Shown piece by piece: positions 45,858 to 55,316 of a stretch of 64,000 nt of DNA (positions are counted from its first letter, which is position 1; each line of letters starts with the position of its first letter). Source of the DNA: Hoeflea_A sp965228435 (GTDB taxonomy: Bacteria; Pseudomonadota; Alphaproteobacteria; Rhizobiales; Rhizobiaceae); assembly GCA_965228435.1 (NCBI GenBank), contig OZ245818.1, forward strand, positions 6,014,001 to 6,078,000, in the 5' to 3' direction. Below the pieces are notes generated by a model. It saw only the letters and a program-made list of their open reading frames with translations. It was not told the origin of the DNA and did no database searches. Made by a program: the position numbers and the translations under genes.

Positions 45858-46844
45858 ATGAACAAGTTGATGAATAAGCCGGACCGGTTTGTCGATGAAA
45901 TGCTGGAGGGCCTGTGCGCGGCGAACCCGTCCCTTGTTCAGGCGCAACCCGGCAGCCGGGTCGTTCGTGCCGCACACGCAACGAATGAGGGAAAGGTGGG
46001 CATCGTGTCCGGTGGGGGTTCGGGACACCTGCCGTTGTTTGCCGGTTATGTGGGGCGCGGCCTGATTGACGCCTGCGCTGTCGGTGATGTTTTCGCCGGA
46101 CCGTCGGTCGAATCCTGCTCGCAGGCGATCAGAAGCGCCGATGGTGGCCGGGGCGGTCTTTACGGCAATTACGGCGGAGACAGGATGAGCTTCGACATGG
46201 CACGGGACCTTGTCGGGATTGACGGAATTACAACAACGTCGGTGCGCGGAACGGACGATATTGCGAGCGCTCCGCAGGAGGAGATTGACAGGCGGCGGGG
46301 TGTCGCCGGGCTTGTCTACGCTTACAAGATCGCCGGTGCCGGGGCCGACCGTGGCGGCGATCTTCAAGACGTTACACGCGTGGCTGAAAAAGCGGTCGCA
46401 AACACCCGGACGATTGGCTGCGCCCTGGCGCCCTGCCAGATACCGGGTGCCTCGGAGCCGACATTTTCAATAGACGGTCAAATCGAGATGGGGATGGGCA
46501 TACACGGCGAGCCGGGTATCTGGCGCAAGGATTTGGGCAAGGCCGATGATATCGCCGATGAAATGGTCGAACGCCTGCTCGATGAGGCCGTTGCCGAACC
46601 TTCCAATCGTGTTTCAGTCATGGTGAACAGTCTTGGAGCGACTTCCCATGAGGAACTCTTCATTTTTTATCGGCGCATTGCCGGTGAAATCGACAGGGCC
46701 GGCCTCGAAATTGTCTCGCCCTTGATCGGACGATGGGTCACGTCAATGGAAATGGCCGGCGCATCCTTAAGCCTGCTTTACCTCGACGGGGAACTGGAGG
46801 AACTGCTTGGCGCTCCCTGCGCCTGTCCGTTCTGGGTGGTGTAG
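45858..46844 (+). CDS. Dihydroxyacetone-kinase subunit DhaK-like
   Basis: The 328-residue protein has the DhaK signatures: GGGSGHLPLFAGYVGRGL, GNYGGDRMSFDMA and MGMGIHGEPG. The last contains the His that covalently holds the keto substrate. DhaK with DhaL phosphorylates dihydroxyacetone or, in related ATP-dependent enzymes, erythrulose and other ketoses. No DhaM phosphotransferase subunit is present, so it is probably ATP-dependent. It lies inside the ABC-transport operon. Confidence 0.92.
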   Translation: MNKLMNKPDRFVDEMLEGLCAANPSLVQAQPGSRVVRAAHATNEGKVGIVSGGGSGHLPLFAGYVGRGLIDACAVGDVFAGPSVESCSQAIRSADGGRGGLYGNYGGDRMSFDMARDLVGIDGITTTSVRGTDDIASAPQEEIDRRRGVAGLVYAYKIAGAGADRGGDLQDVTRVAEKAVANTRTIGCALAPCQIPGASEPTFSIDGQIEMGMGIHGEPGIWRKDLGKADDIADEMVERLLDEAVAEPSNRVSVMVNSLGATSHEELFIFYRRIAGEIDRAGLEIVSPLIGRWVTSMEMAGASLSLLYLDGELEELLGAPCACPFWVV

Positions 46845-46848
46845 TGCG

Positions 46849-47481
46849 ATGACCATCAAAAGCGCGGATGTCGTGGCCGCCATAGGGCGGGCGGCTATCG
46901 CCGCCCGGAAATCAGAAGATGAGTTGAATGCCGCGGACAGCAAGCTCGGCGATGGCGATACCGGATTGATGCTTCACCGCTGGCTTACTCGAATTTCAAA
47001 CTCAGCTCCCGACGATCAGGATGATCTCGGATTGCTGTTTGCGGCTCTTGCCAGTGAAAGCGGAAAAGCGACAGGTTCCAGCCTTGGATCGCTCGGCACC
47101 ATAGGGCTTTTGACAATGGCCCGGGAACTCGAGGGCCGGACAGAACTCGAGCACCGCGATCTCGGCGTCCTATTGGAAAAAATGCGCGATGCGATGCTTG
47201 ATAGGAGCGGTGCAAAGCTCGGCGACAAGACGGTTGTCGATATTGTCGATCGGGTCGCAATCGCCCTTTGCGGCCTTGATGAGGGGCAGGCCCCTTCTGC
47301 CAGAGCTCTGTTGGAAGCCGAAAAAACAATCGATGCATTTAAATCCCGCCCCAGCAAAGTGGGGAGGGCACGGATGTTTGCAGACAAAAGCATGGGGCTG
47401 GACGATCCGGGAATGCTGGCCGCGGTCCGGCTGATCGAAGCGATCTGCGCGCCGCAACAAGATATACGAACCGATCTTTAA
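46849..47481 (+). CDS. Dihydroxyacetone-kinase subunit DhaL-like
   Basis: From the ATG at 46849, 4 bases after dhaK, the protein is 210 residues. It keeps the nucleotide and metal motif DSKLGDGDTGLMLHR and GSSLGSLGTIGLL. DhaL supplies the phosphoryl donor site. Together with DhaK it makes a two-subunit ketose kinase acting on the imported substrate. Confidence 0.92.
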   Translation: MTIKSADVVAAIGRAAIAARKSEDELNAADSKLGDGDTGLMLHRWLTRISNSAPDDQDDLGLLFAALASESGKATGSSLGSLGTIGLLTMARELEGRTELEHRDLGVLLEKMRDAMLDRSGAKLGDKTVVDIVDRVAIALCGLDEGQAPSARALLEAEKTIDAFKSRPSKVGRARMFADKSMGLDDPGMLAAVRLIEAICAPQQDIRTDL

Positions 47482-47500
47482 AGCGTTTTGGGAGATACCA

Positions 47501-48562
47501 GTGGCTCAGGTCCAGTTACATAATATAGTGAAGGAATATGGTGCGGAAAGGGTCATTCACGGTGTAGACATTAATATTGACGATGGCGCGTTCGTCGCGC
47601 TTGTAGGACCGTCCGGTTGCGGAAAGTCGACGCTGCTGCGGATGCTCGCCGGCCTTGAGAAAATCAGCGGCGGCGAGATTTTTATAGACGAGCGCAAGGT
47701 CAACCGTGTGTCGTCCAAGGACCGCGATATCGCAATGGTTTTCCAGAACTATGCGCTTTATCCGCATATGCGTGTTTTCGACAATATGGCGTTTTCATTG
47801 AAACTGCGCGGTGACGATCGAACATCGATCGACCGTCGCGTTGAAAGGGCCGCACGCATCCTGGGGCTTGAGGAATTGCTTTCGCGCTATCCGCGCCAGC
47901 TCTCCGGCGGGCAAAAACAGCGTGTGGCGATGGGACGGGCAATCGTGCGCGACCCGCAGGTATTTCTGTTCGACGAACCGTTGTCCAACCTTGACGCCAA
48001 GACACGTGTCCAAATGCGTTCAGAAATACGGGCGCTGCATCAGCGCCTCGGCACGACTACGATCTATGTTACGCATGACCAGGTCGAGGCGATGACAATG
48101 GCGGATAAGATTGTTGTCATGAACAATGGCTGCGTCGAACAGACCGGAACGCCACTTGAGCTTTATGATGAACCCAGAAATACCTTTGTCGCTGGCTTTA
48201 TCGGCTCACCGTCAATGAATATGCTCAAAGGGAACATATCACTTAACGGCACTCCAAAATTCACCAGTGCGGGCGGGCTGGAGTTGCCGTTGCCGGAACT
48301 CAGGCGCCACCGGCAAAGCGGTTCCGTATTCCTGGGCATCCGGCCTGAGCATATAGAGATTTCAGATCGCGGAGCGGAGGCAGAAGTCCGCGTTGTCGAG
48401 CCGACAGGTTCGGAGACCCATATTGTGGCGGGGGCTGCTAATGACGACGTTGTTGTCGCCCTCAAGGAACGCTACCTTGCAAGCCCCGGCGACAAAATCC
48501 GCCTCATGGTAAAGCCAAATCACATCCACGTCTTTGACGCCGCGACGGGCGCGCGTCTTTGA
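47501..48562 (+). CDS. CUT1 ABC ATP-binding subunit, MsmX/UgpC-like
   Basis: The 353-residue protein has a Walker A (GPSGCGKSTLL), ABC signature (LSGGQKQRVAMGRAIVRDP), Walker B (VFLFDEPLSNLDA) and a C-terminal TOBE regulatory domain (about 280-350). It starts at a GTG with GGGAGATACCA before it. It powers the importer encoded at 42576-45732. Confidence 0.96.
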   Translation: MAQVQLHNIVKEYGAERVIHGVDINIDDGAFVALVGPSGCGKSTLLRMLAGLEKISGGEIFIDERKVNRVSSKDRDIAMVFQNYALYPHMRVFDNMAFSLKLRGDDRTSIDRRVERAARILGLEELLSRYPRQLSGGQKQRVAMGRAIVRDPQVFLFDEPLSNLDAKTRVQMRSEIRALHQRLGTTTIYVTHDQVEAMTMADKIVVMNNGCVEQTGTPLELYDEPRNTFVAGFIGSPSMNMLKGNISLNGTPKFTSAGGLELPLPELRRHRQSGSVFLGIRPEHIEISDRGAEAEVRVVEPTGSETHIVAGAANDDVVVALKERYLASPGDKIRLMVKPNHIHVFDAATGARL

Positions 48563-48633
48563 TAATTATAACACGACAAGCAGGCACCGGACCGTTGCCG
48601 ATAATCGGCCGGAACGGTAGCCGGAATCCTGTC

Positions 48634-48945
48634 TCAGATCAGACATAAGCCGTTGGCCTCCCAGCGTGCAATTGCCAACTGACGGTTTCGCAGTTGCGCT
48701 TCCTGAATGTAGGATCGTGCCATTGTCCAAAAACGGAAATCCTCATTGCGGCCATCGGCAATTGCCGCGGATGCGCACGCGGAAGCAGCTCTTGCTGCCG
48801 CGGCGCCGTAGAATTCCATCAGGGCAATTGATGCGGTCTCCGGATCGGCAAGATCCCAGAAGCTCTCCCACCCGACGTTTGTGGGCGTTGTTTCTGCTTT
48901 GTGAGGAGCGCGCTCGGTGTTGGTGTTGTCTTTCGAAATCTGCAT
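48634..48945 (-). CDS. Small conserved protein, paralogue of 54177-54449 (family unknown)
   Basis: The 103-residue soluble protein is of no known family. Its core, WDLADPETASIALMEFYGAA..., ending in DGRNEDFRFWTMARSYI, repeats in the protein at 54177-54449, where the core reads WDMANPDVAAN and DGRDYDYRFWFEVFKLL. Both are minus-strand genes placed just past the 3' end of an ABC operon. Two copies suggest a real, selected function. Confidence 0.7.
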   Translation of the reverse strand: MQISKDNTNTERAPHKAETTPTNVGWESFWDLADPETASIALMEFYGAAAARAASACASAAIADGRNEDFRFWTMARSYIQEAQLRNRQLAIARWEANGLCLI

Positions 48946-49110
48946 TGCCGCAATTGATCCTGCCCCAATAAATCAGTGACTGGCAAATGGGCAGTTTCGA
49001 CCAAATACCGGCGAAACGAACTGTTTATGGCGCGGCGTAATTACGCTTCCATCAAGCAACCCTGCAGTCGGTTGCCATTACAATTCAGACAATTGGGCCC
49101 TGCAATGTAA

Positions 49111-50514
49111 TTATTGTCCCGCAAATTCGCCAGGGTTTCGGGGTAACAGGTGATTGGAGTCGAGGCTAAGTCCATGGGCAATGACCTTCAATCCTTCCTT
49201 CAGGCGTGTCATATCCGGCTCGGCGCCCATGGCAAGACGAAAGGCATGGGGCGCTGGACTGCGATCGACGGAAAACTTGTCCGCCGGTGAAATCAACACG
49301 CCATGCGTTCTCAACTCGGCGGCAAAATCATCGGCCCTCCATGGTTCGGGAAGATCGATCCAGCGATGATAACTCGGTGGCAGTATGGTGCTGTCGAGAC
49401 CAAGGACATCACATGCCAGCAATTGGCGGATCCGCGCCTGATCGCGATGCCAGGCAACGATTTCTTCCGCACTGCCCTGTTCGATCAGCAAGGCTGCTAT
49501 TTCACCGGTTAGAGCCGGTGAACTTCCATGTATTTTGTTCAGGCTGTTTATCAGCCTGTCCCGCAACGATGGGCACGCCAGAACATAGCCGAGCCGAAAG
49601 CCGGCAGCTATGCTTTTCGACATGCCACAGATATAGATGCAACGATCCGGCGCGATCGTTGCATAGGTTGGCGTATCGTTTGCCGACAGATGGCCGAACG
49701 TATCGTCTTCTATCAAAAACAGGCCTGCTTGACCGGCAAATTTGGCGATGGCCATTCGCCGTTCCAATGGCGCGTGAGCATTGGTTGGATTGTGGTTTGT
49801 GGGGTTTGCAAGAACCGCGGCGACATTATCCTCATGCCGGTAGGCATGCTCCAGTGCCTCCGGGATCAGGCCCTGGTCATCTGTCTCGACACCGCGAAGA
49901 TTGATATGCAGAATATCGGCAATGAAGCGAATCCCGGTATAATTCAATTTTTCGGTCAATACGGTATCGCGAGGCCGTGTGATCGCAGACAATGTCGCAA
50001 ACAGCCCCTCCTGGGCGCCGTTGCAAACGATGATCTGGTCCGGATTTGCATCTATACCGCGCCGTTTGAGCCAGCGCGCGCCCGCCGCCCGATGCCGATT
50101 TGCTCCCGGATTGGGTTGATATTCCAGCAGTCCGTGCAGGGAGCCGCGCCGGGATAAAGCTCCAAACAATCGATTGAATATCGGATTGAATTGGGTGCTG
50201 GATGTTATGTTGCGTCCGAAATCAATCGTGACTCTCGGCAGTGCAGCATCGTTTTCCATTTCTTCCGGAAAGCTCTTAACGAATGTTCCTCGTCCAGTTC
50301 GGCTGACAACAAGATTGTTCCGCTCCGCCTCTGCATAGGCTTTGGTGACGGTATTGACAGTTACCCCGAGCTCGCGAGCCAGCAACCGATGCGTTGGCAA
50401 TTGTTCGCCCGCGCTCAACCTGCCTGTCTGGATATCGCGGGCGAGTGCCGCCGAAATGCGCCAATACAAGGGACCGCGTGCCTCGTCCAAATCAGGTGTC
50501 CATGTAACCATCAA
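49111..50514 (-). CDS. MocR-type GntR/aminotransferase regulator
   Basis: The 467-residue protein has an N-terminal GntR winged helix (PLYWRISAALARDIQTGRL... LARELGVTVNTVTKAYAEAE, about 15-65) followed by a fold-I aminotransferase domain. The PLP Lys is in YICGMSKSIAAGFRLGY. MocR proteins use PLP or amino-acid derivatives as effectors. It is divergent from the amino-acid ABC operon starting at 50947 and probably controls it. Two ATGs (50514, 50511) are possible starts. Confidence 0.93.
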   Translation of the reverse strand: MMVTWTPDLDEARGPLYWRISAALARDIQTGRLSAGEQLPTHRLLARELGVTVNTVTKAYAEAERNNLVVSRTGRGTFVKSFPEEMENDAALPRVTIDFGRNITSSTQFNPIFNRLFGALSRRGSLHGLLEYQPNPGANRHRAAGARWLKRRGIDANPDQIIVCNGAQEGLFATLSAITRPRDTVLTEKLNYTGIRFIADILHINLRGVETDDQGLIPEALEHAYRHEDNVAAVLANPTNHNPTNAHAPLERRMAIAKFAGQAGLFLIEDDTFGHLSANDTPTYATIAPDRCIYICGMSKSIAAGFRLGYVLACPSLRDRLINSLNKIHGSSPALTGEIAALLIEQGSAEEIVAWHRDQARIRQLLACDVLGLDSTILPPSYHRWIDLPEPWRADDFAAELRTHGVLISPADKFSVDRSPAPHAFRLAMGAEPDMTRLKEGLKVIAHGLSLDSNHLLPRNPGEFAGQ

Positions 50515-50946
50515 TTTTCACCCCATGAGCCCTGCAGGCATGGTTGCTTGTTGCATCGGCTACAATGCGCGGCAGATCCTGCTTGTATTGTTCGGCTTCG
50601 TTATGAGCTCCAAACAACGACCGAATTGAATGTGGTGGTTGTTTGCGTTCGAAATTCGCATCCGAGCATCATTATGGCATGCGAAGAGGCACCGGTTTCC
50701 AGCGGTCCAGTGCGCTCTCGAATATTGCTCGTATCGGGTAGCGGTTATCGCCATGGTTGTCATGATACAGATTTTCGCCCTTCCGGGCGACAACAAACCG
50801 ATGATCTATTTGTCGGATAACCACCCACCGTTCGCTTGGGGGGACAATTTAAAAAGATTGTTTGCCATTGGTAGTAATTCGGTGCATCTTATGATTGTGA
50901 AATGCGCGTCCTGGTCGAAATCCATTTTGTTCTTCAGGGGATATCA
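50515..50946. promoter_or_regulatory. Divergent promoter region between mocR-like gene and ABC operon
   Basis: About 430 bases with no recognised gene. MocR-type regulators usually bind direct repeats here, but I could not fix a repeat by eye. Confidence 0.4.
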
Positions 50947-51819
50947 ATGACGCACCTATCCGGTTTTCGGACCTTGTCGTTCCTGACAACTTTGCTTTTT
51001 GCCTTACTGACCTTTGCGGCTACAGATCTCAGCCACGCTGAATCGACATTGGAAACCGTACAAAAGCGCGGAAAACTGCTGGCCGGCGTGCGCTTTGACG
51101 TTCCCCCGATCGGCTATGTTGATGCACAAGGCAACAATGTCGGTTTCGGCCCCGACATTGCGCGCGAATTTGCCAAACATCTCGGTGTAGAAGTGGAGTT
51201 TGTGCAGGTTACGTCTCAAAACCGCATTCCGCTGCTTTTGAAAGGCCTGATCGATGCGGAGATCGGAGGCACCACACCGACGAAGGCCCGCGATGAGGTG
51301 ATCGATTTCTCCTACACATACGTCCTCGACCAATTGCTTGTCATCGTGCGCAAGGGTGACAGCACCGATCCGGAGGATTACTTCAATACCGACAAAATCG
51401 TTGGCGCCCTACAAGGATCATACGTTGTTTCATTGTGGAAACACTTCTCGCCAGACGCCAACATCAAGGAATATCAGGCATTCACCGATGTTGTTCTTGC
51501 TTTGGCGCAGGGCAAGGTCGATGTCGTAACCGCATCGACTTTCACGGGGCCGGACGTCATTGAAAAACTCGGCAAACGAACGGAGAACCTTACTGTCGGC
51601 GGCGTTTACTTCGACGATCCCTGGGCAATCGGTCTGCGCGAAAACGATTCCGACTGGCGCGACTGGGTCAACTGGGCGCTGCAGCGCATGTGGATCGACG
51701 GGACGTTCCAGGAAATTTACGAGACGCACTACAAAACCGAGCCTGCATTCAAACTGGGCGATGCCGGCAGGCTGCAGCCAGGCGTGAAAAAAGTCGGTGT
51801 GGAAAACGACCCTTGGTAA
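50947..51819 (+). CDS. Amino-acid ABC substrate-binding protein, family 3
   Basis: From the ATG at 50947 (AGGGGATATCA before it) the protein is 290 residues, with a signal peptide ending LSHAES. The family 3 fold is seen in LAGVRFDVPPIGYVDAQGNNVGFGPDIAREFAKHL and the DFSYTYV...QLLVIV hinge. It would capture a polar amino acid or related compound in the periplasm. Confidence 0.92.
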   Translation: MTHLSGFRTLSFLTTLLFALLTFAATDLSHAESTLETVQKRGKLLAGVRFDVPPIGYVDAQGNNVGFGPDIAREFAKHLGVEVEFVQVTSQNRIPLLLKGLIDAEIGGTTPTKARDEVIDFSYTYVLDQLLVIVRKGDSTDPEDYFNTDKIVGALQGSYVVSLWKHFSPDANIKEYQAFTDVVLALAQGKVDVVTASTFTGPDVIEKLGKRTENLTVGGVYFDDPWAIGLRENDSDWRDWVNWALQRMWIDGTFQEIYETHYKTEPAFKLGDAGRLQPGVKKVGVENDPW

Positions 51820-51919
51820 TTAATCCGTCCCTAAGGCCGGACAACCGGCTTGATGTCTGTCGGGCAAGGATAAGCACCCGAAAGCCTTTGCTCAAAACCG
51901 CCACCGGGGAGCATGTCCT

Positions 51920-52564
51920 ATGGATTTTGACTGGCATGTCGTGTGGGAATACCGCCATGACCTGCTGAGTGGGCTATTCCTGACAATCCTAATTTCCGCC
52001 GCGTCAATCGCAGGCGCAACGATTGTCGGCGTCCTGATTGGTTTTGTTCAATCAATGCCGTCGTTCATTCTCAGTCGCCTGTCCGGTCTCTACGTTGAGC
52101 TGTTGCGCAATATTCCAATCGTCGTGAAACTCTTCTTTGCCCATTTCGTGCTCGGTCTTGACGCTTTGCCGGCCGGCATCATCGTGCTGATCCTGCACCA
52201 AAGCGCCTATATCGCCGATGTCACCGCTGCCGGGCTGCGTTCCGTGCCGCTTGGTCAGACAGAGGCGGCCAGGGCAAGCGGGCTCCGCGGTCGTCACGTG
52301 TTTCTTTACATACTGCTGCCCCAGGCTATCCGGGCGATCGTTCCGCCGATGACAACGCAGTACACCCAGACCGTCAAGAATTCCGCGGTTGTCATGCTGA
52401 TCGCATTGCAGGATCTGACTTTCATGACCCAGAGAATATCGATCGACACCTACCGCGGGGTCGAGGCGGCAACGGCGGTGACGGTCCTTTACCTGATAAT
52501 TGTCCTTATTGTTGCTGCGGCCATGTCTGCCTTGCAGCGAAGCCTTGACCGGAGATTTGCATGA
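51920..52564 (+). CDS. Amino-acid ABC permease, HisM/GlnP-like
   Basis: The 214-residue protein has five membrane helices and the permease signature GQTEAARASGLRGRHVFLYILLPQAIRAIVPP. It starts 100 bases after the substrate-binding gene; GGGGAGCATGTCCT is near the ATG. It overlaps the second permease by 4 bases. Confidence 0.93.
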   Translation: MDFDWHVVWEYRHDLLSGLFLTILISAASIAGATIVGVLIGFVQSMPSFILSRLSGLYVELLRNIPIVVKLFFAHFVLGLDALPAGIIVLILHQSAYIADVTAAGLRSVPLGQTEAARASGLRGRHVFLYILLPQAIRAIVPPMTTQYTQTVKNSAVVMLIALQDLTFMTQRISIDTYRGVEAATAVTVLYLIIVLIVAAAMSALQRSLDRRFA

Positions 52565-53325
52565 GGATTGACGTGCGGGAAAGATCTGCCGGTACACAAA
52601 TCTCCAGGCAATGGTACTGGCGGCTTTTCCTCATTAGCCTTTTTATCTGGTCTGCATGGTCGGCGCGCGATCTTCGCTGGCATGTCGTGTGGGAGAGCGG
52701 GCCGTTCCTTCTAAAAGGTCTGGCCACTTCCTGGCTGCTTGCGCTCATATCCATCGCGATTGGCGGACTTGCCGCGATCCCTCTTGCCTGGGCCCGGGTT
52801 TATGGTCCGCCAGGTCTTCGCCACCTCGCAATTTCCATCATCGAGATTGTCCGTTCGACGCCGGAACTGATGATCGTGTTTTGGATATATTTCGCGTTTC
52901 CGGCAATTGCCGGCTTTGCACTGTCCAACTGGACAGCAGCGATTATGGCACTCAGCTTGCTCGCAGCCATATATCTGGCTGAAGTCATCCGAGGCGGGAT
53001 CTATTCGGTTTCTCAAGAACAATGGGACGGTGCCCTGTCGACCGGACTGAGCCGGCTTCAGGCCTTTTTATATGTGATTCTGCCCCAGGCCGCCCGCAAC
53101 ATGGTGCCGGCGTTCATCACGCAGATCATCATTCTGTTTAAGACGACAGCGCTTGTCTATGTCATTGGCGTGATCGAGTTCTTCCGCGCGGTCACGCTGG
53201 TTAACAATTCCGCCTACGCGCCCTTTGCCCTTTATGCGACAATGGCCGCCGGTTACTTTGTCTGCTGCTGGCTCCTTGCACGTGTTGTAAAATGGTTCGA
53301 TCCGAACTACCGGCTCGTAGAATGA
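52561..53325 (+). CDS. Amino-acid ABC permease, second subunit
   Basis: The 254-residue protein has an N-terminal cytoplasmic tail, about five helices and the signature QEQWDGALSTGLSRLQAFLYVILPQAARNMVPAF. It pairs with the previous permease as a heterodimer. The genes overlap by 4 bases. Confidence 0.93.
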   Translation: MRIDVRERSAGTQISRQWYWRLFLISLFIWSAWSARDLRWHVVWESGPFLLKGLATSWLLALISIAIGGLAAIPLAWARVYGPPGLRHLAISIIEIVRSTPELMIVFWIYFAFPAIAGFALSNWTAAIMALSLLAAIYLAEVIRGGIYSVSQEQWDGALSTGLSRLQAFLYVILPQAARNMVPAFITQIIILFKTTALVYVIGVIEFFRAVTLVNNSAYAPFALYATMAAGYFVCCWLLARVVKWFDPNYRLVE

Positions 53326-53386
53326 TGGTGTCGCCCAGCGGACAGCAGTGGCAACCGTTGGCGCCGATCGTGTCGGCCGTATTGGA

Positions 53387-54172
53387 ATGATTGTCATGGA
53401 CCAGCCGCTTGGGGAAAGCTCAGCCGACGAACTTGCGCCACCGGCCATCGAATTCGTCGGCGTCAACAAACATTTCGGCGATTTGCATGTTTTGCGGGAT
53501 GTTAGCCTGTCGGTCCGGCACGGCGAAATACTGGTTGTATGCGGGCCCAGTGGTTCCGGCAAGAGTACGCTGGTGCGCTGTATCAATGGACTGGAACCGA
53601 TTGGTTCGGGGCAATTAAACGTTCTCGGTGTGTCTCTGAGTGGCGCAAATCCGGACCTTCAGCGCCTGCGGTCGAAAATTGGTATGGTATTTCAGAATTT
53701 CAATCTTTACCCGCACCTGACGGCAATCGGTAATATTACGCTGGCTCCCATCAAGGTCCGCGGTATGACAAAAAAGGACGCGGAAGAACGCGCCCATGCT
53801 TTGCTTGCCCGCGTCGGTATCGCGGATAAGGCGGCGCAACGTCCGGGCCAGCTTTCCGGCGGCCAGCGCCAGCGATTGGCGATCGCCCGGGCGCTGGCCA
53901 TGGATCCAAAGATCATGTTGTTCGATGAGCCGACGTCGGCGCTCGATCCCGAAATGATCAAGGAAGTTATTGACGTCCTGGGCGAGCTGGCGGCGGATGG
54001 CAGGACGATGATTGTGGTGACCCATGAAATGGATTTTGCCCGCCGGGCAGCTGACCGTATAGCCTTCATGGATAGGGGCCGCATGGTGGAGGAAAACCGG
54101 CCGCAAGCGTTTTTCGAAGCGCCGCGCGACGAGCGCACGAGATTGTTTCTCAGCAAAATACTGTCGCACTGA
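53387..54172 (+). CDS. Amino-acid ABC ATP-binding protein, GlnQ-like
   Basis: From the ATG at 53387 the protein is about 261 residues. It has a Walker A (CGPSGSGKSTLVRCINGLE), signature (LSGGQRQRLAIARALAMDPK), Walker B (IMLFDEPTSALDPEM) and switch His (TMIVVTHEM). Another ATG at 53396 and a GTG at 53348 are also possible starts; none has a strong ribosome site. It completes the four-gene importer. Confidence 0.94.
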   Translation: MIVMDQPLGESSADELAPPAIEFVGVNKHFGDLHVLRDVSLSVRHGEILVVCGPSGSGKSTLVRCINGLEPIGSGQLNVLGVSLSGANPDLQRLRSKIGMVFQNFNLYPHLTAIGNITLAPIKVRGMTKKDAEERAHALLARVGIADKAAQRPGQLSGGQRQRLAIARALAMDPKIMLFDEPTSALDPEMIKEVIDVLGELAADGRTMIVVTHEMDFARRAADRIAFMDRGRMVEENRPQAFFEAPRDERTRLFLSKILSH

Positions 54173-54176
54173 CTTA

Positions 54177-54449
54177 TTAGATTGTTACATAATTACGAGA
54201 GCGCAACAGTTTGAATACCTCAAACCAGAACCGGTAATCGTAGTCCCGCCCATCGCACCTGGCGGACAAGGCGCAATGGGCCGCCGCAACTGAGGCGGCA
54301 GAGCCATAGAGCCTGATCGTTGCATTGGCGGCAACATCCGGATTTGCCATATCCCATACCGCCGATTTCACACTGCCTTCGATGTCATATCCGAAAGCAA
54401 CGTTATCGCTTTCCAGTGCGCCGATGTTTTTAAAGCCAGATTTTTGCAT
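54177..54449 (-). CDS. Small conserved protein, paralogue of 48634-48945 (family unknown)
   Basis: From the ATG at 54449, with GGAAGG 7 bases upstream, the protein is 90 residues. It shares the core WD(L/M)A(D/N)P, YG-AA, CA--A--DGR, RFW with the protein at 48634. It is convergent with the ABC ATPase gene, 4 bases from its stop. The family is unknown; no motif suggests an enzyme. Confidence 0.68.
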   Translation of the reverse strand: MQKSGFKNIGALESDNVAFGYDIEGSVKSAVWDMANPDVAANATIRLYGSAASVAAAHCALSARCDGRDYDYRFWFEVFKLLRSRNYVTI

Positions 54450-55316
54450 ACCGGAACCTTCCGTGGACGTGTCCGGCACGGAGATAAAATACCAGAAGGC
54501 CGGACGTTTAAACCCACATGAAGATGAGCCACAGTCGTCAGGCTTGCGCCATCAGACCTATCGTGTCGTCCCTGGCCGGTAGACAGTTGGTTCGGTAAAG
54601 CCACAAAAGCTTTGCTACACGAATTTGCGTGCAGACCAGCAGTGTCGCAAAAGCCGTTTCGTCGTGCAACCAAATAAGTAGGCGCGACTGCAACTTATAG
54701 TCGCAAATGGCTGATTCCGTCACGTTCTCTCAAATCGGGATTTGGATTCTCAATGAGACCTCTTAGGGAGTTAATAAAAGGCGACCATGCGGGTCGACCG
54801 CAGCGATCAGCCACCGGGACCAATTACCCTCTGATCGGCGAATCTTCATCGGCGTGTGTTTCCGACAAATCAGCGGCGATAGGCGAAGTGTTTTACGACC
54901 CTTGCGCGTTCGTTCGCCGCAACCGATGATCACTGATAGTCCCTGTGCCGCTAGGTGTTGGGAGAAAACGTGGCCGGATCAGTCTGCTAGGCAGATCGTC
55001 AATTTCAGGCCGAGAGATCGTCACATTCTGTTACCGGCTATCGCGCAAGACGGCATAGTTGTAACACGGGCATTCCTGATAAACTGCATTTTAACTCGAT
55101 TTTCAGGACATGATTGATTGCTGGTGAGAACTCATTTGCGAGCAATCCGTGTTGTTGCGATCAGGAGTTGAATAATGGCTCAAACCTAGCTACGCTTCGT
55201 CAAGCATGCGACATCGCAAACGTGCCCCAAACCAATGGGTTTGCCACTGTCACTTGCTGGACGTGAATGACGGCTTTCGCAGACCGGTGCCCGTAGTTTG
55301 GAAAAGGTATCGATTG
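54450..55316. other. Long intergenic region, no gene recognised
   Basis: About 870 bases between the small conserved gene and the second degenerate regulator. Short frames are present on both strands but none has a ribosome site or family match. It may be a join between islands. Confidence 0.4.

Noticed and set aside
45858..47481. PTS-type dihydroxyacetone kinase
   Set aside because: No DhaM-like gene is nearby, so the PTS-dependent form is not supported; an ATP-dependent type is more likely.
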